From positions 1 through 64,000 of the forward strand of contig JARLHY010000072.1 of assembly GCA_031292015.1 (NCBI GenBank): a DNA stretch of 64,000 bases, in the 5' to 3' direction. The notes under the pieces are model-generated. The model saw only the letters and a list, made by a program, of their open reading frames with translations, was not told the DNA's origin and did no database searches. The position numbers were made by a program, and so were the translations under genes. Shown in pieces: positions 39,785-48,120 of the stretch (position 1 is its first letter; every line of letters begins with the position of its first letter). The stretch is from Negativicutes bacterium (GTDB lineage: Bacteria > Bacillota_C > Negativicutes > Sporomusales_B > JARLHX01).

Positions 39785-40108
39785 ATGGCGAACGTAATTG
39801 AGGCCAACGAGGGCAATTTTCATGAGGAAGTCTTAGAGGCCGACCAACCGGTATTTGTTGATTTCTGGGCGCCCTGGTGCGGTTATTGCCAGCGGCTGTC
39901 GCCGATCATCGACGAACTGGCGGCTGAAATGGGCGACAAACTCAAGATCGTAAAAGTCAACGTGGACGCAAACCGGAGCCTGGCCCAAAAACACGGGGTC
40001 ATGAGCCTTCCCACGATGTTGATCTTCAAGAACGGCGAAGCGGTGGAAAAGCTGATGGGTTATATGCCCAAGGCTAATATTACCGCCAAGATCACGCCCC
40101 TGCTGTAA
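39785..40108 (+). CDS. trxA: Thioredoxin with CGYC active site
   Basis: 107 residues with the full thioredoxin fold: FVDFWAPWCGYCQRLSPIIDEL, VNVDANRSLAQKHGVMSLPTMLIFKNG (cis-Pro). The active site is CGYC instead of CGPC, which normally raises the redox potential. Strong ribosome site AAAGGAGG before ATG. Ends at a clear terminator. Confidence 0.93.
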   Translation: MANVIEANEGNFHEEVLEADQPVFVDFWAPWCGYCQRLSPIIDELAAEMGDKLKIVKVNVDANRSLAQKHGVMSLPTMLIFKNGEAVEKLMGYMPKANITAKITPLL

Positions 40109-40121
40109 ATAAATGCGAGCC

Positions 40122-40155
40122 AACGCGGACCGAGGGGTCCGCGTTTATTTTTTTT
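40122..40155 (+). terminator. Terminator after trxA
   Basis: AACGCGGACC / GGTCCGCGTT with loop GAGG, then TATTTTTTTTTC. Confidence 0.92.
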
Positions 40156-40345
40156 CTGATCGTTGGCTCCAGGCGGCCTGCTTGAAGCATGTGGAAATTT
40201 TGTAAAATTTATGATATTCTGAATATTGAGACATAAACGACATTGCGTCTGCCGGGAAACTGCTGCAAATCGATGGCGGGAGGAGGGTTAGGGAGTAACG
40301 GAGGCCACCTGGATAACTGGATAATTCGAAGGGAGTGTACGATGA

Positions 40346-41980
40346 ATGACTTGGTCTCAAGTGTATAATCCTTTGGGGAACATCTGGTTTTCGGCTTTGA
40401 TAGCAGCAATTCCGCTTTTTCTCTTACTGTATATGCTGGGAATAAGAAGGGCGAAAGGTCACTTAGCCGCCTTGCTCGGCACAGGCTCAGCAGTTCTGAT
40501 TTCCATTCTGGTATGGGGTATGCCGGCCGGTCTGGCGATCAATGCCACTGTGATGGGGGCTGCCTTCGGCATTTTTCCCATCGTCTGGATTGTCATCAGC
40601 GGCCTGTGGATTTATAACATAACCGTGGAATCAGGCGAATTCGAAATCATCAAGAATTCTCTGGCCTCCATCACCGACGACCGCCGCCTGCAGGCCCTGT
40701 TCATCGCTTTCGCCTTCGGCGCTTTTATCGAGGGTACTGCCGGTTTCGGCACGCCAGTGGCGATTACGGCGGCGATGCTGGTGGGCCTCGGATTCAATCC
40801 GATTTACGCCGCCGGCATCTGTCTTTTGGCGAACACGGCGCCAGTGGCTTTCGGGTCGATCGGTATCCCCATCGTCACTGCCGGTCAGGTAACAGGCCTT
40901 GATCCGATGCGGCTCAGCCAGATCGTCGGGCGGCAACTGCCGCTGTTGTCGGTGATCGTACCTCTCTGGCTGGTTGTCACCATGTGCGGCTGGAAACGGT
41001 CGGTGGAGGTGCTGCCGGCGGTGATCGTCGCCGGACTGTGCTTCGCGGTGACCCAGTTCCTCACATCAAACTTCTCCGGCCCCTACCTGCCGGACATTGC
41101 TTCGGCCCTTGTCACCATCGTAGGCCTGCTGCTGTTCCTGCGGGTCTGGAAGCCGTCTTCCACCTGGCATTTCCCGGATGAAAAGCCGTCGGCGATAGGG
41201 AAAGCCGAGCTTCATTACAGCGGCGGCCGGGTTCTGCGGGCATGGGTGCCATATATCTTCATGGCGATCTGTGTGCTGCTGTGGGGCCTGGTGCCTGTGA
41301 AGAATGTTCTGAATGACATCTATATGACGAGTTTCAACTGGCCCGGGCTGCACAATGTGGTCATCAGGACGGCGCCGATCGTGGCCAAGGATACCCCGTA
41401 CGCCGCGGTCTACCTGGTCAACCTGATGAGCGCCGCCGGAACGTGCGTCTTCTTCTCCGGCCTGCTGTCCCTGCTGGTTATCCCGAACTACGGCTACGGG
41501 CGGGCCATCGTCTGCCTGGGAAAGACGATCAGGCAGATCGTCTTTCCGATCATCACCATCGCGCTGGTGCTGGGACTGGCCTATATCATGAACTACTCGG
41601 GGATGAGCGCTACCCTGGGGCTGGCTTTCGCCTCCACCGGATCGCTGTTTCCGTTCTTCTCGCCGCTTCTCGGTTGGCTGGGCGTCTTTCTGAGCGGCTC
41701 GGATACGTCGTCCAACGCGCTGTTCGGTTCGCTGCAGAAGACCACCGCGGAGCAGATCGGCGTCGACCCCAATCTTATGGTGTCAGCCAACTCCACCGGC
41801 GGCGTCACCGGCAAGATGATTTCGCCTCAGAGCATTTCGGTGGCCACCGCGGCTACCGGCCTGGTGGGCGAAGAAGGGGTGATCTTCCGGTTCACCCTGA
41901 TGCACAGCATCGCGATGGTGCTGGTCATCTGCGTCCTGACCTTCGCCCAGGCCTATGCCCTGCGCTGGATGCTGCCATAG
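40346..41980 (+). CDS. lctP: L-lactate permease family transporter (LctP/LldP)
   Basis: 544 residues, about 13-14 helices. GAFIEGTAGFGTPVAITAAMLVGLGFNP and NTAPVAFGSIGIPIVTAG are the LctP family signature, and SGSDTSSNALFGSLQ marks the second half. It imports lactate or glycolate with protons. D-lactate released by MurQ, or fermentation lactate, are possible sources. The 237-bp leader holds the trxA terminator and nothing else I recognise. Confidence 0.88.
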   Translation: MTWSQVYNPLGNIWFSALIAAIPLFLLLYMLGIRRAKGHLAALLGTGSAVLISILVWGMPAGLAINATVMGAAFGIFPIVWIVISGLWIYNITVESGEFEIIKNSLASITDDRRLQALFIAFAFGAFIEGTAGFGTPVAITAAMLVGLGFNPIYAAGICLLANTAPVAFGSIGIPIVTAGQVTGLDPMRLSQIVGRQLPLLSVIVPLWLVVTMCGWKRSVEVLPAVIVAGLCFAVTQFLTSNFSGPYLPDIASALVTIVGLLLFLRVWKPSSTWHFPDEKPSAIGKAELHYSGGRVLRAWVPYIFMAICVLLWGLVPVKNVLNDIYMTSFNWPGLHNVVIRTAPIVAKDTPYAAVYLVNLMSAAGTCVFFSGLLSLLVIPNYGYGRAIVCLGKTIRQIVFPIITIALVLGLAYIMNYSGMSATLGLAFASTGSLFPFFSPLLGWLGVFLSGSDTSSNALFGSLQKTTAEQIGVDPNLMVSANSTGGVTGKMISPQSISVATAATGLVGEEGVIFRFTLMHSIAMVLVICVLTFAQAYALRWMLP

Positions 41981-41987
41981 CTAAGCG

Positions 41988-42166
41988 GCTGTTGAAAAAC
42001 TTCGCCTAGCTGCGTTGCTCCTCAGAGTGTTTGCCTGCGTACTAAGTACGCAAGCAAACACTCTTCCGGGCGACCCGCACACAAATCGTACCGACTGTCA
42101 CTGACAAGCCAGGAGCGCTGGTACAACCGGAATAATCAGGACGTGCTATGCTTGTTTTTGAACAGC
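41988..42166. repeat. MITE-like repeat, family B
   Basis: Terminal inverted repeats GCTGTTGAAAAAC (41988-42000) and GTTTTTGAACAGC (42154-42166) enclose 179 bp. Inside is a 19-bp inverted repeat with one mismatch (42025-42043 / 42045-42063) centred on CGTACT-A-AGTACG. A half copy of the end (GCTGTTGAAAAAG) occurs at 35521-35533. No coding capacity. Confidence 0.7.
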
Positions 42167-42187
42167 CTGGAGTTGTATATATTCCGA

Positions 42188-42223
42188 GAAACCACAGGGC
42201 AGGAATGCTTCGTGGTTTCTTTT
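42188..42223 (+). terminator. Hairpin upstream of feoB
   Basis: GAAACCAC (42188-42195) / GTGGTTTC (42212-42219) then TTTTCTTG. Confidence 0.6.
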
Positions 42224-42383
42224 CTTGTTTATCCGTGTCAGCGCCTGACTCCAGGCTGCCAAGGAGAAAGACGGGGGAGCCAGCAGGCTCGCTTCGACGA
42301 ATTTAGCGCAGGGGCGGGAATCATAAACGGCCCTTCCGCTGAATAGAAAATTAGGAAGCCGGGAAGGAAGGGCAGGGAAGGGA

Positions 42384-44309
42384 ATGCAGCAGGAAGTCGT
42401 CCTGGTGGGGACGCCCAATGTCGGAAAAAGCGTGATATTCAACGCGCTCACCGGCCGCTATGTCAATGTATCCAATTATCCGGGCACGACGGTGGAGGTG
42501 GCCGGCGGCCGCTGCCGGCTGAAAAATAAAGTCTTCGCGGTCGTCGACACTCCCGGTATGTATTCGCTGTCGCCGCTGACCGAAGAGGAGCGGGTCACCC
42601 GGGCGCTGCTGCTGGCCCACAGGCCGGCGGTGGTGGTCCATGTGGCGGACGCCAGGAATCTCCGCCGGGGACTGCAACTGACCCTTGAACTCATCGACGC
42701 CGGTCTGCCGCTCATTCTTGATCTCAATCTGATGGATGAGGCCGCGGCCGCCGGCATCCGCGTCGATGTTCCGCAGCTGTCGCGATTGCTGGGTATACCG
42801 GTGGTAGCCACGGCGGCGGTGAAAAAAATCGGCCTGGAGAATCTGAAGGCTGCCATCGCCGATTATCGGGGCCAGAATATCGCTCCACCGGGGTTCAGCC
42901 CGGGAATCGAAGCCGTCATCGCCGGCATCACCGCCCGGCTGACAGGGGAATATCCCCTGGCCAAACGGATGATGGCTTTGCTGCTGCTGCAGGGGGATGA
43001 GGAAGCCAGGAACCTGATCCGCGGTGAAGACGAGTACTCAGCGATACTGGCCGCCACCGCCGTCGCGGCTGAGGTTTACCCGCAGCCGCTGGGCTATGTC
43101 ATTGCCATGGAGCGGCAGGCGGTCATCGACAGGCTGCTGGCCAAGGTCGTCAGTACCGGCAGGCCCCGCCGCCGAACCTGGGCCAACCGGCTGGACCGGC
43201 TGACCAGGCAGCCGCTGACCGGGGTGCCGCTTCTGCTGCTGGTGCTGTATTACGGGCTGTATAAATTTGTCGGCGGCTTCGGGGCGGGGGTCCTGGTGGA
43301 GTATATCAATGATGTGGTTTTTGCTCAGCACTTGACGCCGCTGGTGACTTACGCGGCCGAACGCTATCTGCCGTGGGAATGGCTGCAGTCGATGCTGGTG
43401 GGCGATTACGGTCTTTTTACCCTGGGGCTGCGGTACGCCGTGGCTATTATCCTGCCGGTGGTGGGAACCTTTTTCCTGGTGTTCGCGCTGCTGGAAGACT
43501 GCGGCTATCTGCCGCGGCTGGCCATGCTCCTGGACGGTCTGTTCCGGACGATTGGCCTGAACGGCCGGGCGGTCATACCGATGACTCTGGGGCTGGGCTG
43601 CGGGACGATGGCCGTGTTTGTCACCAGAACCCTGGAAACCCGCCGGGAGCGTCTTCTGGCCACCTTTTTGCTGTCGCTGGCGATACCCTGCTCGGCTCAG
43701 CTTGGGGTTGTCCTGGCGCTGCTTTCGGATAACGGCTGGACGGTACTGGTATGGGCGGCCTATATCGGGCTGATATTCCTCGCCGCCGGCTGGCTGAGCG
43801 CCAAAATCCTGCCTGGTGAACGCAGCCCGTTTTATCTGGAGATACCGCCGCTGCGGCTGCCGGTCCCAGGCAATGTGGCGATCAAGGCTTATACCCGGAT
43901 GGTGTGGTATTTTGCCGAGATCCTTCCGGTGTTTATTTTGGCCGGTCTGCTGCTGTGGCTGGGTGACCGCAGCGGCGTCCTGGCATATATTATAAAAACG
44001 ATGGAACCGCTGATGGGGCTGCTTGGTCTGCCCCCGGAGGCGGCCGAAACCTTTCTGCTGGGTTTCTTCCGGCGCGATTACGGCGCGGCGGGGCTTTACG
44101 ACCTGGCGGCCAGCGGTCTGCTCAGCGACCGGCAGCTGCTGGTGGCGGCTGTCACCATTACGCTGTTTGTGCCCTGCGTCGCTCAGTTCCTTGTGATGAT
44201 CAAGGAACGGGGGCTCATCGCCGCGCTGGCCATGATGCTGCTGATCGCACTGATTTCCTTTGCCTCAGGCTGTCTGGTGTATCGACTGTCGGCACTTTTC
44301 ATATCCTGA
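42384..44309 (+). CDS. feoB: Ferrous iron transport protein B
   Basis: 641 residues. N-terminal G domain: G1 GTPNVGKS, G2 NYPGTTVE, G3 DTPGMYSLSP, G4 as NLMDEA; then about eight helices with LGLGCGTMAVFVTRTLETRRERLLATFLLSLAIPCSAQ and FVPCVAQFLV, the conserved Cys-containing gates. GTP-driven Fe(II) importer of the inner membrane. feoA follows, the reverse of the usual feoA-feoB order. Confidence 0.95.
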   Translation: MQQEVVLVGTPNVGKSVIFNALTGRYVNVSNYPGTTVEVAGGRCRLKNKVFAVVDTPGMYSLSPLTEEERVTRALLLAHRPAVVVHVADARNLRRGLQLTLELIDAGLPLILDLNLMDEAAAAGIRVDVPQLSRLLGIPVVATAAVKKIGLENLKAAIADYRGQNIAPPGFSPGIEAVIAGITARLTGEYPLAKRMMALLLLQGDEEARNLIRGEDEYSAILAATAVAAEVYPQPLGYVIAMERQAVIDRLLAKVVSTGRPRRRTWANRLDRLTRQPLTGVPLLLLVLYYGLYKFVGGFGAGVLVEYINDVVFAQHLTPLVTYAAERYLPWEWLQSMLVGDYGLFTLGLRYAVAIILPVVGTFFLVFALLEDCGYLPRLAMLLDGLFRTIGLNGRAVIPMTLGLGCGTMAVFVTRTLETRRERLLATFLLSLAIPCSAQLGVVLALLSDNGWTVLVWAAYIGLIFLAAGWLSAKILPGERSPFYLEIPPLRLPVPGNVAIKAYTRMVWYFAEILPVFILAGLLLWLGDRSGVLAYIIKTMEPLMGLLGLPPEAAETFLLGFFRRDYGAAGLYDLAASGLLSDRQLLVAAVTITLFVPCVAQFLVMIKERGLIAALAMMLLIALISFASGCLVYRLSALFIS

Positions 44310-44338
44310 GGTCACTAACAACACAGGAGTTGACCCGG

Positions 44339-44581
44339 ATGGCGAGAGAAACGCCGCTGGTGAACTTGAGGCGGGGCGAGCGGGGCGTTGTCGCCACCCT
44401 GCCCGCTGAGGCGAGGCATTTACATAAGCTGTTGGTTTTCGGGGTGCTGCCGGGAACGGAAATCGAAGTGCTGCAGGTGTTTCCCGGCTATGTGATCGCC
44501 GTCGGCAATACCATGCTGGCGCTGGACCGGGAGATCGCCGGCAGCATCACGGTGATCAGCAACCAAGGCAACAAAAAGTAA
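44339..44581 (+). CDS. feoA: Ferrous iron transport protein A
   Basis: 80 residues, SH3-like FeoA fold: LVNLRRGERGVVATLP, LLVFGVLPGTEIEVLQVFPGYVIAVGNTMLALDREIAGSI. Partner of FeoB. ATG 44339 has AGGAG 9 nt upstream; TTG 44330 lies directly on that site. Confidence 0.93.
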   Translation: MARETPLVNLRRGERGVVATLPAEARHLHKLLVFGVLPGTEIEVLQVFPGYVIAVGNTMLALDREIAGSITVISNQGNKK

Positions 44582-44608
44582 AAGACAGGAGCAATCTCCT
44601 GTCTTTCA
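44582..44608. terminator. Bidirectional terminator, feoA / DUF1858
   Basis: AAGACAGGAG-CAAT-CTCCTGTCTT with flanking A- and T-rich sequence serves both convergent genes. Confidence 0.8.
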
Positions 44609-44621
44609 TTTCAGTGTGCGT

Positions 44622-44855
44622 TTATTGGCCGCAACCGCAACCGCAGCCGCAGCCGCATTCTCCCTGCGCTGCCTTGTTCAGGTCGGCGACGAGCGCATCC
44701 ACATCGATGCCGTGAGCCTGGGCCCCCTGTTCGATATTCTCAAACCGGGCGGCGGCGCAGCCAAAGCAGCCCATACCGTAATTACGGAATATTTCAATGG
44801 TTTTCGGATATTTCTGGACCACCTCGATAATACCGAGATCCTTGGTGATGACCAC
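44622..44855 (-). CDS. DUF1858 protein with Cys-Gly repeat tail
   Basis: 77 residues, GTG start with AAAGGAGG 8 nt upstream. The DUF1858 core (IIEVVQKYPKTIEIFRNYGMGCFGCAAARFENIEQGAQAHGID) is often found with hybrid-cluster and Fe-S enzymes. The C-terminus is GECGCGCGCGCGQ, five Cys alternating with Gly after the core pair, a possible metal-binding tail. Its place behind feoBA suggests iron handling; inference. Confidence 0.85.
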   Translation of the reverse strand: MVITKDLGIIEVVQKYPKTIEIFRNYGMGCFGCAAARFENIEQGAQAHGIDVDALVADLNKAAQGECGCGCGCGCGQ

Positions 44856-45476
44856 GAGGCTGACCCTCCTTTCTTATGGAAAAGTTTTCTGAATCAAAGA
44901 CATTATATCATACCGGACACCGGCCTGACAGTGGTCGAAAGAAGAAAGTGGATAAACGTAAAAAAGAAAATGGAAAGAGCCCGTAATGATCTTCGCTACA
45001 GCCAATGCTCATCATTACATACCTGCACGCAATCTTTCGACTACATACAAGCATTACACAACCAACACTGACCTTTGCTCGACTACCAAAAGTACCTTGG
45101 AAACCTACTGCAATCTCCCGACTGCAATAGACCTCGAAAAGGTCCCCGGAAAACCTACGGAACCCTTGGCAGTCTTAGCTCGACCACTATACATCCCTTT
45201 TGACCACACGGCAACAGTTGAGCTGTCGTACAGCCTTACAAGACATACAGCGATCTGCCCGCCGACCAATACCAAGCCTTACAGACCTGATATTAATCTT
45301 TGGCCGACCAATACCGAACCCCGGTTGCGAGATCCGATACCGATCTTGGCTCGACCATTACGAACCCTTACGCTCATATTATGGTTCGTTTGCATCGCCA
45401 TTATTCAAAAAGATTCTAGCATTTTTTGTCGATCCAAGTTAAAATACTAGTATTACAATAATACTAGGTGAAAAAT
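44856..45476. repeat. 621-bp gene-free region with degenerate ~43-50-nt tandem repeats
   Basis: From about 45030 to 45365 a TCGACYA-type core (CTCGACCA, TTCGACTA, GCCGACCA) recurs at 45036, 45079, 45179, 45261, 45303 and 45350, with a weaker CTCGA at 45129. Spacing is 41-50 nt or about twice that. Base composition (C/A-rich, low G on the + strand) differs sharply from the GC-rich genes around it. A 154-codon open frame across it has no ribosome site and unlikely composition. Confidence 0.6.
45447..45467. promoter_or_regulatory. Inverted repeat overlapping the lgt ribosome site
   Basis: CTAGTATT (45447-45454) / AATACTAG (45460-45467), spacer ACAAT. The right arm runs into AGGTG, the ribosome site of the Lgt homologue at 45477, so a protein or a small hairpin here could control expression. 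Confidence 0.55.
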
Positions 45477-46265
45477 ATGTGCAAAGTGGCCTTCTCGCTG
45501 GGTCCGTTCGTTTTCTACTGGTACGGCATGACGATCGCCGTGGCCGTCCTGGCCGCTTTTGCCGTGGTTTTCTGGCAGTTGAGGCTTTTTCGCGATCCGC
45601 TGCTGCCTCTGGTCGACCTGACGCTTTACGGCGTGCCGGCCGGCATCGTCTGCGCCAGGATATTCTATTGTCTAGCCAACTGGGGACTCTACCGGAACCA
45701 TCCCCTGGAAAGTCTTTATATCTGGCAGGGCGGTCTGTCCATTGCCGGAGCAATGACCGGTTTTATCGCCGTTCTTTATTCCTACGTCCGGGCCAACAAC
45801 CTGTCGTTTTGGCACTGGACCGATCTTCTCGCCCCGGGGCTCGCCATCGGACAGGCGGTGGGGCAGTGGGCCAACCTGATCAGTCAGGAAGCTTTCGGAC
45901 GCCCTGTGAACTCGTCCTGGGGCGTTTACCTCGATTATGCCCTGCGGCCCGCCGGTTATGAGCAATATGACTATTTTCAGCCTGTTTTCGGCTACGAATC
46001 GGCCTGGAATATGGTGTTGTTCCTGGTGTTGGCAGTTTTGGCCATCGGCCAGCGGAAGTACAAGTGGCTGCAGCCGGGGAGTTTATTTTTGCTCTATGTA
46101 GGCTTTTATTCCCTTGGTCACTTCTTTCTGACCGGCCTGCGCTTCGACAGCGACCCGGTCTCGGTCTTATCGGTCCAGGCTGTGAGCGCTGCGACGGCCG
46201 CAGCAGCTTTCCTGTTTTTTATCCGCGTCAATCGCCGCGCTGCCGCAGCCAAGCGGGCAGCATAA
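45477..46265 (+). CDS. Divergent prolipoprotein diacylglyceryl transferase (Lgt) homologue
   Basis: 262 residues from ATG 45477 (AGGTG upstream), seven helices. FYWYGMTIAVAVLAAF and YIWQGGLSIAGAMTGF align with Lgt. But the usual HGG/HGA after GGL(S/A)I is AGA here, and the signature GRxGNFxNxExxG reads GQWANLISQEAFG, so the conserved His and Arg (His103 and Arg143 in E. coli Lgt) are both replaced. It is either a paralogue with another role or inactive. Several lipobox proteins in this window imply a normal Lgt elsewhere. Confidence 0.75.
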   Translation: MCKVAFSLGPFVFYWYGMTIAVAVLAAFAVVFWQLRLFRDPLLPLVDLTLYGVPAGIVCARIFYCLANWGLYRNHPLESLYIWQGGLSIAGAMTGFIAVLYSYVRANNLSFWHWTDLLAPGLAIGQAVGQWANLISQEAFGRPVNSSWGVYLDYALRPAGYEQYDYFQPVFGYESAWNMVLFLVLAVLAIGQRKYKWLQPGSLFLLYVGFYSLGHFFLTGLRFDSDPVSVLSVQAVSAATAAAAFLFFIRVNRRAAAAKRAA

Positions 46266-46307
46266 AGAGATCTGTTAAGACGCTGTCGATGCCGAGGGCC
46301 TCATTTG

Positions 46308-46336
46308 CAGCCGGAGGTTTTCCACCGGCTGTTTTG
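46308..46336 (+). terminator. Terminator after the Lgt homologue
   Basis: CAGCCGG (46308-46314) / CCGGCTG (46325-46331), then TTTTGTT. Confidence 0.65.
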
Positions 46337-46431
46337 TTATTGGCTGATCGGCATAATAACCGCAGGCATTGCATCAGCTGTCCTTATTGCGGTAAAATGT
46401 TACTATATTTTGTTGTTTTAAGGAGAAAGAA

Positions 46432-46908
46432 ATGGCAATAACAAAGGTAAAAGAGTATTTCAGGAAATATGGCCGGGAAAAAGATATATTGGAGTTTGCG
46501 GTATCCAGTGCAACGGTGGAGCTGGCCGCGCTGGCTGTGAACGTGATTCCCGCCAGGATCGCGAAAACGCTGTCTTTCCGAAGCGACAACGGCTGTACTC
46601 TGATTGTGACCGCCGGGGATGCCAAGGTGGATAACCAGAAATTTAAACAAGAATTCGGAATCAAGGCAAAGATGCTGTCGCCGGATGAGGTTCTTGACTT
46701 TACAGGCCATGCGGTTGGGGGCGTTTGTCCGTTCGCCCTTCCCAGTCAGGATGTCGCGGTTTATCTTGATATCTCGCTGCAACGTTTTGCTACTGTTTTC
46801 CCAGCCTGTGGAAGCGATAATTCGGCGATAGAGCTTACCTGTGACGAACTCTTTCAGTATGCGCAGGGGATAACCTGGATTGATGTCTGCAAAGACTGGA
46901 ATTCTTGA
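46432..46908 (+). CDS. YbaK/ProX-family aminoacyl-tRNA deacylase
   Basis: 158 residues. GCTLIVTAGDAKVDNQKFKQEFG, MLSPDEVLDFTGHAVGGVCPFAL and VYLDISLQRFATVFPACGS match the YbaK/EbsC fold that hydrolyses misacylated tRNA (for example Cys-tRNA(Pro)). ATG after AAGGAG. Stands alone. Confidence 0.9.
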   Translation: MAITKVKEYFRKYGREKDILEFAVSSATVELAALAVNVIPARIAKTLSFRSDNGCTLIVTAGDAKVDNQKFKQEFGIKAKMLSPDEVLDFTGHAVGGVCPFALPSQDVAVYLDISLQRFATVFPACGSDNSAIELTCDELFQYAQGITWIDVCKDWNS

Positions 46909-46965
46909 CTGGGAAATCTTCCTGACCACCAGACCGACTGCAGGATTTTACCGGGGCGAAAGGCA

Positions 46966-46994
46966 TTGACGTCTGCCGCCCAAGGGTCTAAACT
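46966..46994 (+). promoter_or_regulatory. Sigma-70-type promoter for the deacetylase gene
   Basis: TTGACG (46966-46971), 17-nt spacer, TAAACT (46989-46994), about 65 nt upstream of the GTG start. Confidence 0.6.
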
Positions 46995-47059
46995 AAAGGA
47001 AGAATGCCAGGAGAACAGGGGAACATCTTTGCACGGCGTTGTGCGGAGGGGGAGTCGGT

Positions 47060-47872
47060 GTGCGCTACAGAAATCTGGTGATGGCACTTATTGCCGCGGT
47101 GCTGCTTGTTTCGCTGTTGGCTTCTTCCGGCGTCGGTACCCGGGCGATAGCCGGTCGGCAGTATCACCCCGCCAACCTGATCGATATTCCGGTTCTCAAC
47201 TATCACAAGATCGATGCACACTACAGCAGCGCGCTGTCCCTTTCCCCCCAGGAATTTGACGAGCAAATGAGCTATTTGTACGAAAATGGCTATCATACCA
47301 TCACTCCCGATCAACTCATGTCCTATCTCAAATACGGCCATGACCTGCCGGAGAAACCGGTATTGATCACTTTCGACGACGGCTATTTCGACAACTACAC
47401 CCAGGCCTTCTTCATCATGAAGAAATATGGGTTCACTGGCACTGTTTTCCTTGTGACAAGCAAAATCGGCCAGGACGCACGGTTTATGAGCTGGAGCCAG
47501 GTCCGGGAAATGCAGCAGAACGGCTTCGTGTTTGGCTCTCATACCGTCAATCACCAGCCCCTGACCGGCCTGAGACCGGAAGAGGCTCTCGGCGAACTGG
47601 AGGAATCCGGCCGGGTAATCGAGCAGCAGCTTGGGGTCAAGCCCCGCTATTTTGCCTATCCGTCCGGGGCGTATAACCAGCAGGTGGAGCAACTGGTGCG
47701 CCAAGCCGGCTACAGGGCCGCGTTCACGGTGCGCTACGGCCAGGCCGGACTGGAAAGCGATCCCATGGCCATCGAACGGATCCCGATTTTCAAAAGCTCG
47801 CAGAGTTTCCGCAGTTTTTATTACCGTCTGACCGCCGCTCCGCTGCTGGAAAGACTGGGCCTGATTCATTAA
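47060..47872 (+). CDS. Polysaccharide deacetylase (NodB domain, exported)
   Basis: 270 residues from GTG 47060 (GGAGGGGGAG upstream). N-terminal signal anchor (LVMALIAAVLLVSLLASSG). Motifs: IPVLNYHKID, ITFDDGYFDNY, FGSHTVNHQPL and YFAYPSGAYNQQ, the IcaB/PgaB-like and PdaC-like deacetylase set. It would deacetylate a surface polysaccharide or peptidoglycan. Followed by an A/T-rich tract. Confidence 0.87.
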   Translation: MRYRNLVMALIAAVLLVSLLASSGVGTRAIAGRQYHPANLIDIPVLNYHKIDAHYSSALSLSPQEFDEQMSYLYENGYHTITPDQLMSYLKYGHDLPEKPVLITFDDGYFDNYTQAFFIMKKYGFTGTVFLVTSKIGQDARFMSWSQVREMQQNGFVFGSHTVNHQPLTGLRPEEALGELEESGRVIEQQLGVKPRYFAYPSGAYNQQVEQLVRQAGYRAAFTVRYGQAGLESDPMAIERIPIFKSSQSFRSFYYRLTAAPLLERLGLIH

Positions 47873-48010
47873 TTTTGAAAAATAAAATAAAATTTTTTTA
47901 AAAATTTTTTCCCCATATATAGCGGGAGTCACCATAATGTGTCACTACATCTTGTTGATTTGGCTGTCTGAAAGGCCCGGAATAGCGCGAACTGACTGAA
48001 CGTCCTTAGA

Positions 48011-48042
48011 AAATCCTTCATTTTTTTGAAGGATTTTTTTAT
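48011..48042 (+). terminator. Terminator upstream of mraZ
   Basis: AAATCCTTCA (48011-48020) / TGAAGGATTT (48027-48036), then TTTT. It separates the division cluster from upstream transcription. Confidence 0.85.
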
Positions 48043-48063
48043 TATAGCGAGAAATGATAGTAA

Positions 48064-48092
48064 AAGTGGTGAAATGTGGTGTAAAGTGGTTG
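48064..48092 (+). promoter_or_regulatory. MraZ operator boxes
   Basis: Three GTGGT direct repeats exactly 10 bp apart (48066, 48076, 48086) in AAAGTGG/AAATGTGG context, with a further GGTGGTGGTG at about 48106. Repeats of this type upstream of mraZ are the known MraZ autoregulatory sites. Confidence 0.75.
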
Positions 48093-48120
48093 AAAAAACC
48101 GCAAAGGTGGTGGTGAGGCC

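Larger units (their letters stand above)
41981..42383. other. 403-bp gap between lctP and feoB
   Basis: Contains the family B repeat (41988-42166), a terminator-like hairpin (42188-42223) and a roughly 160-nt GC-rich leader before feoB with a small GAGCC-AGCA-GGCTC hairpin. I could not match the leader to a known metal riboswitch. Confidence 0.6.

Noticed and set aside
42224..42383. feoB leader as a metal-sensing riboswitch
   Set aside because: I could not match conserved sequence or pairing of a known class by eye.
44986..45450. 154-codon open frame in the repeat block
   Set aside because: No ribosome site, composition unlike neighbours, internal near-repeats follow the DNA repeats, no family resemblance.
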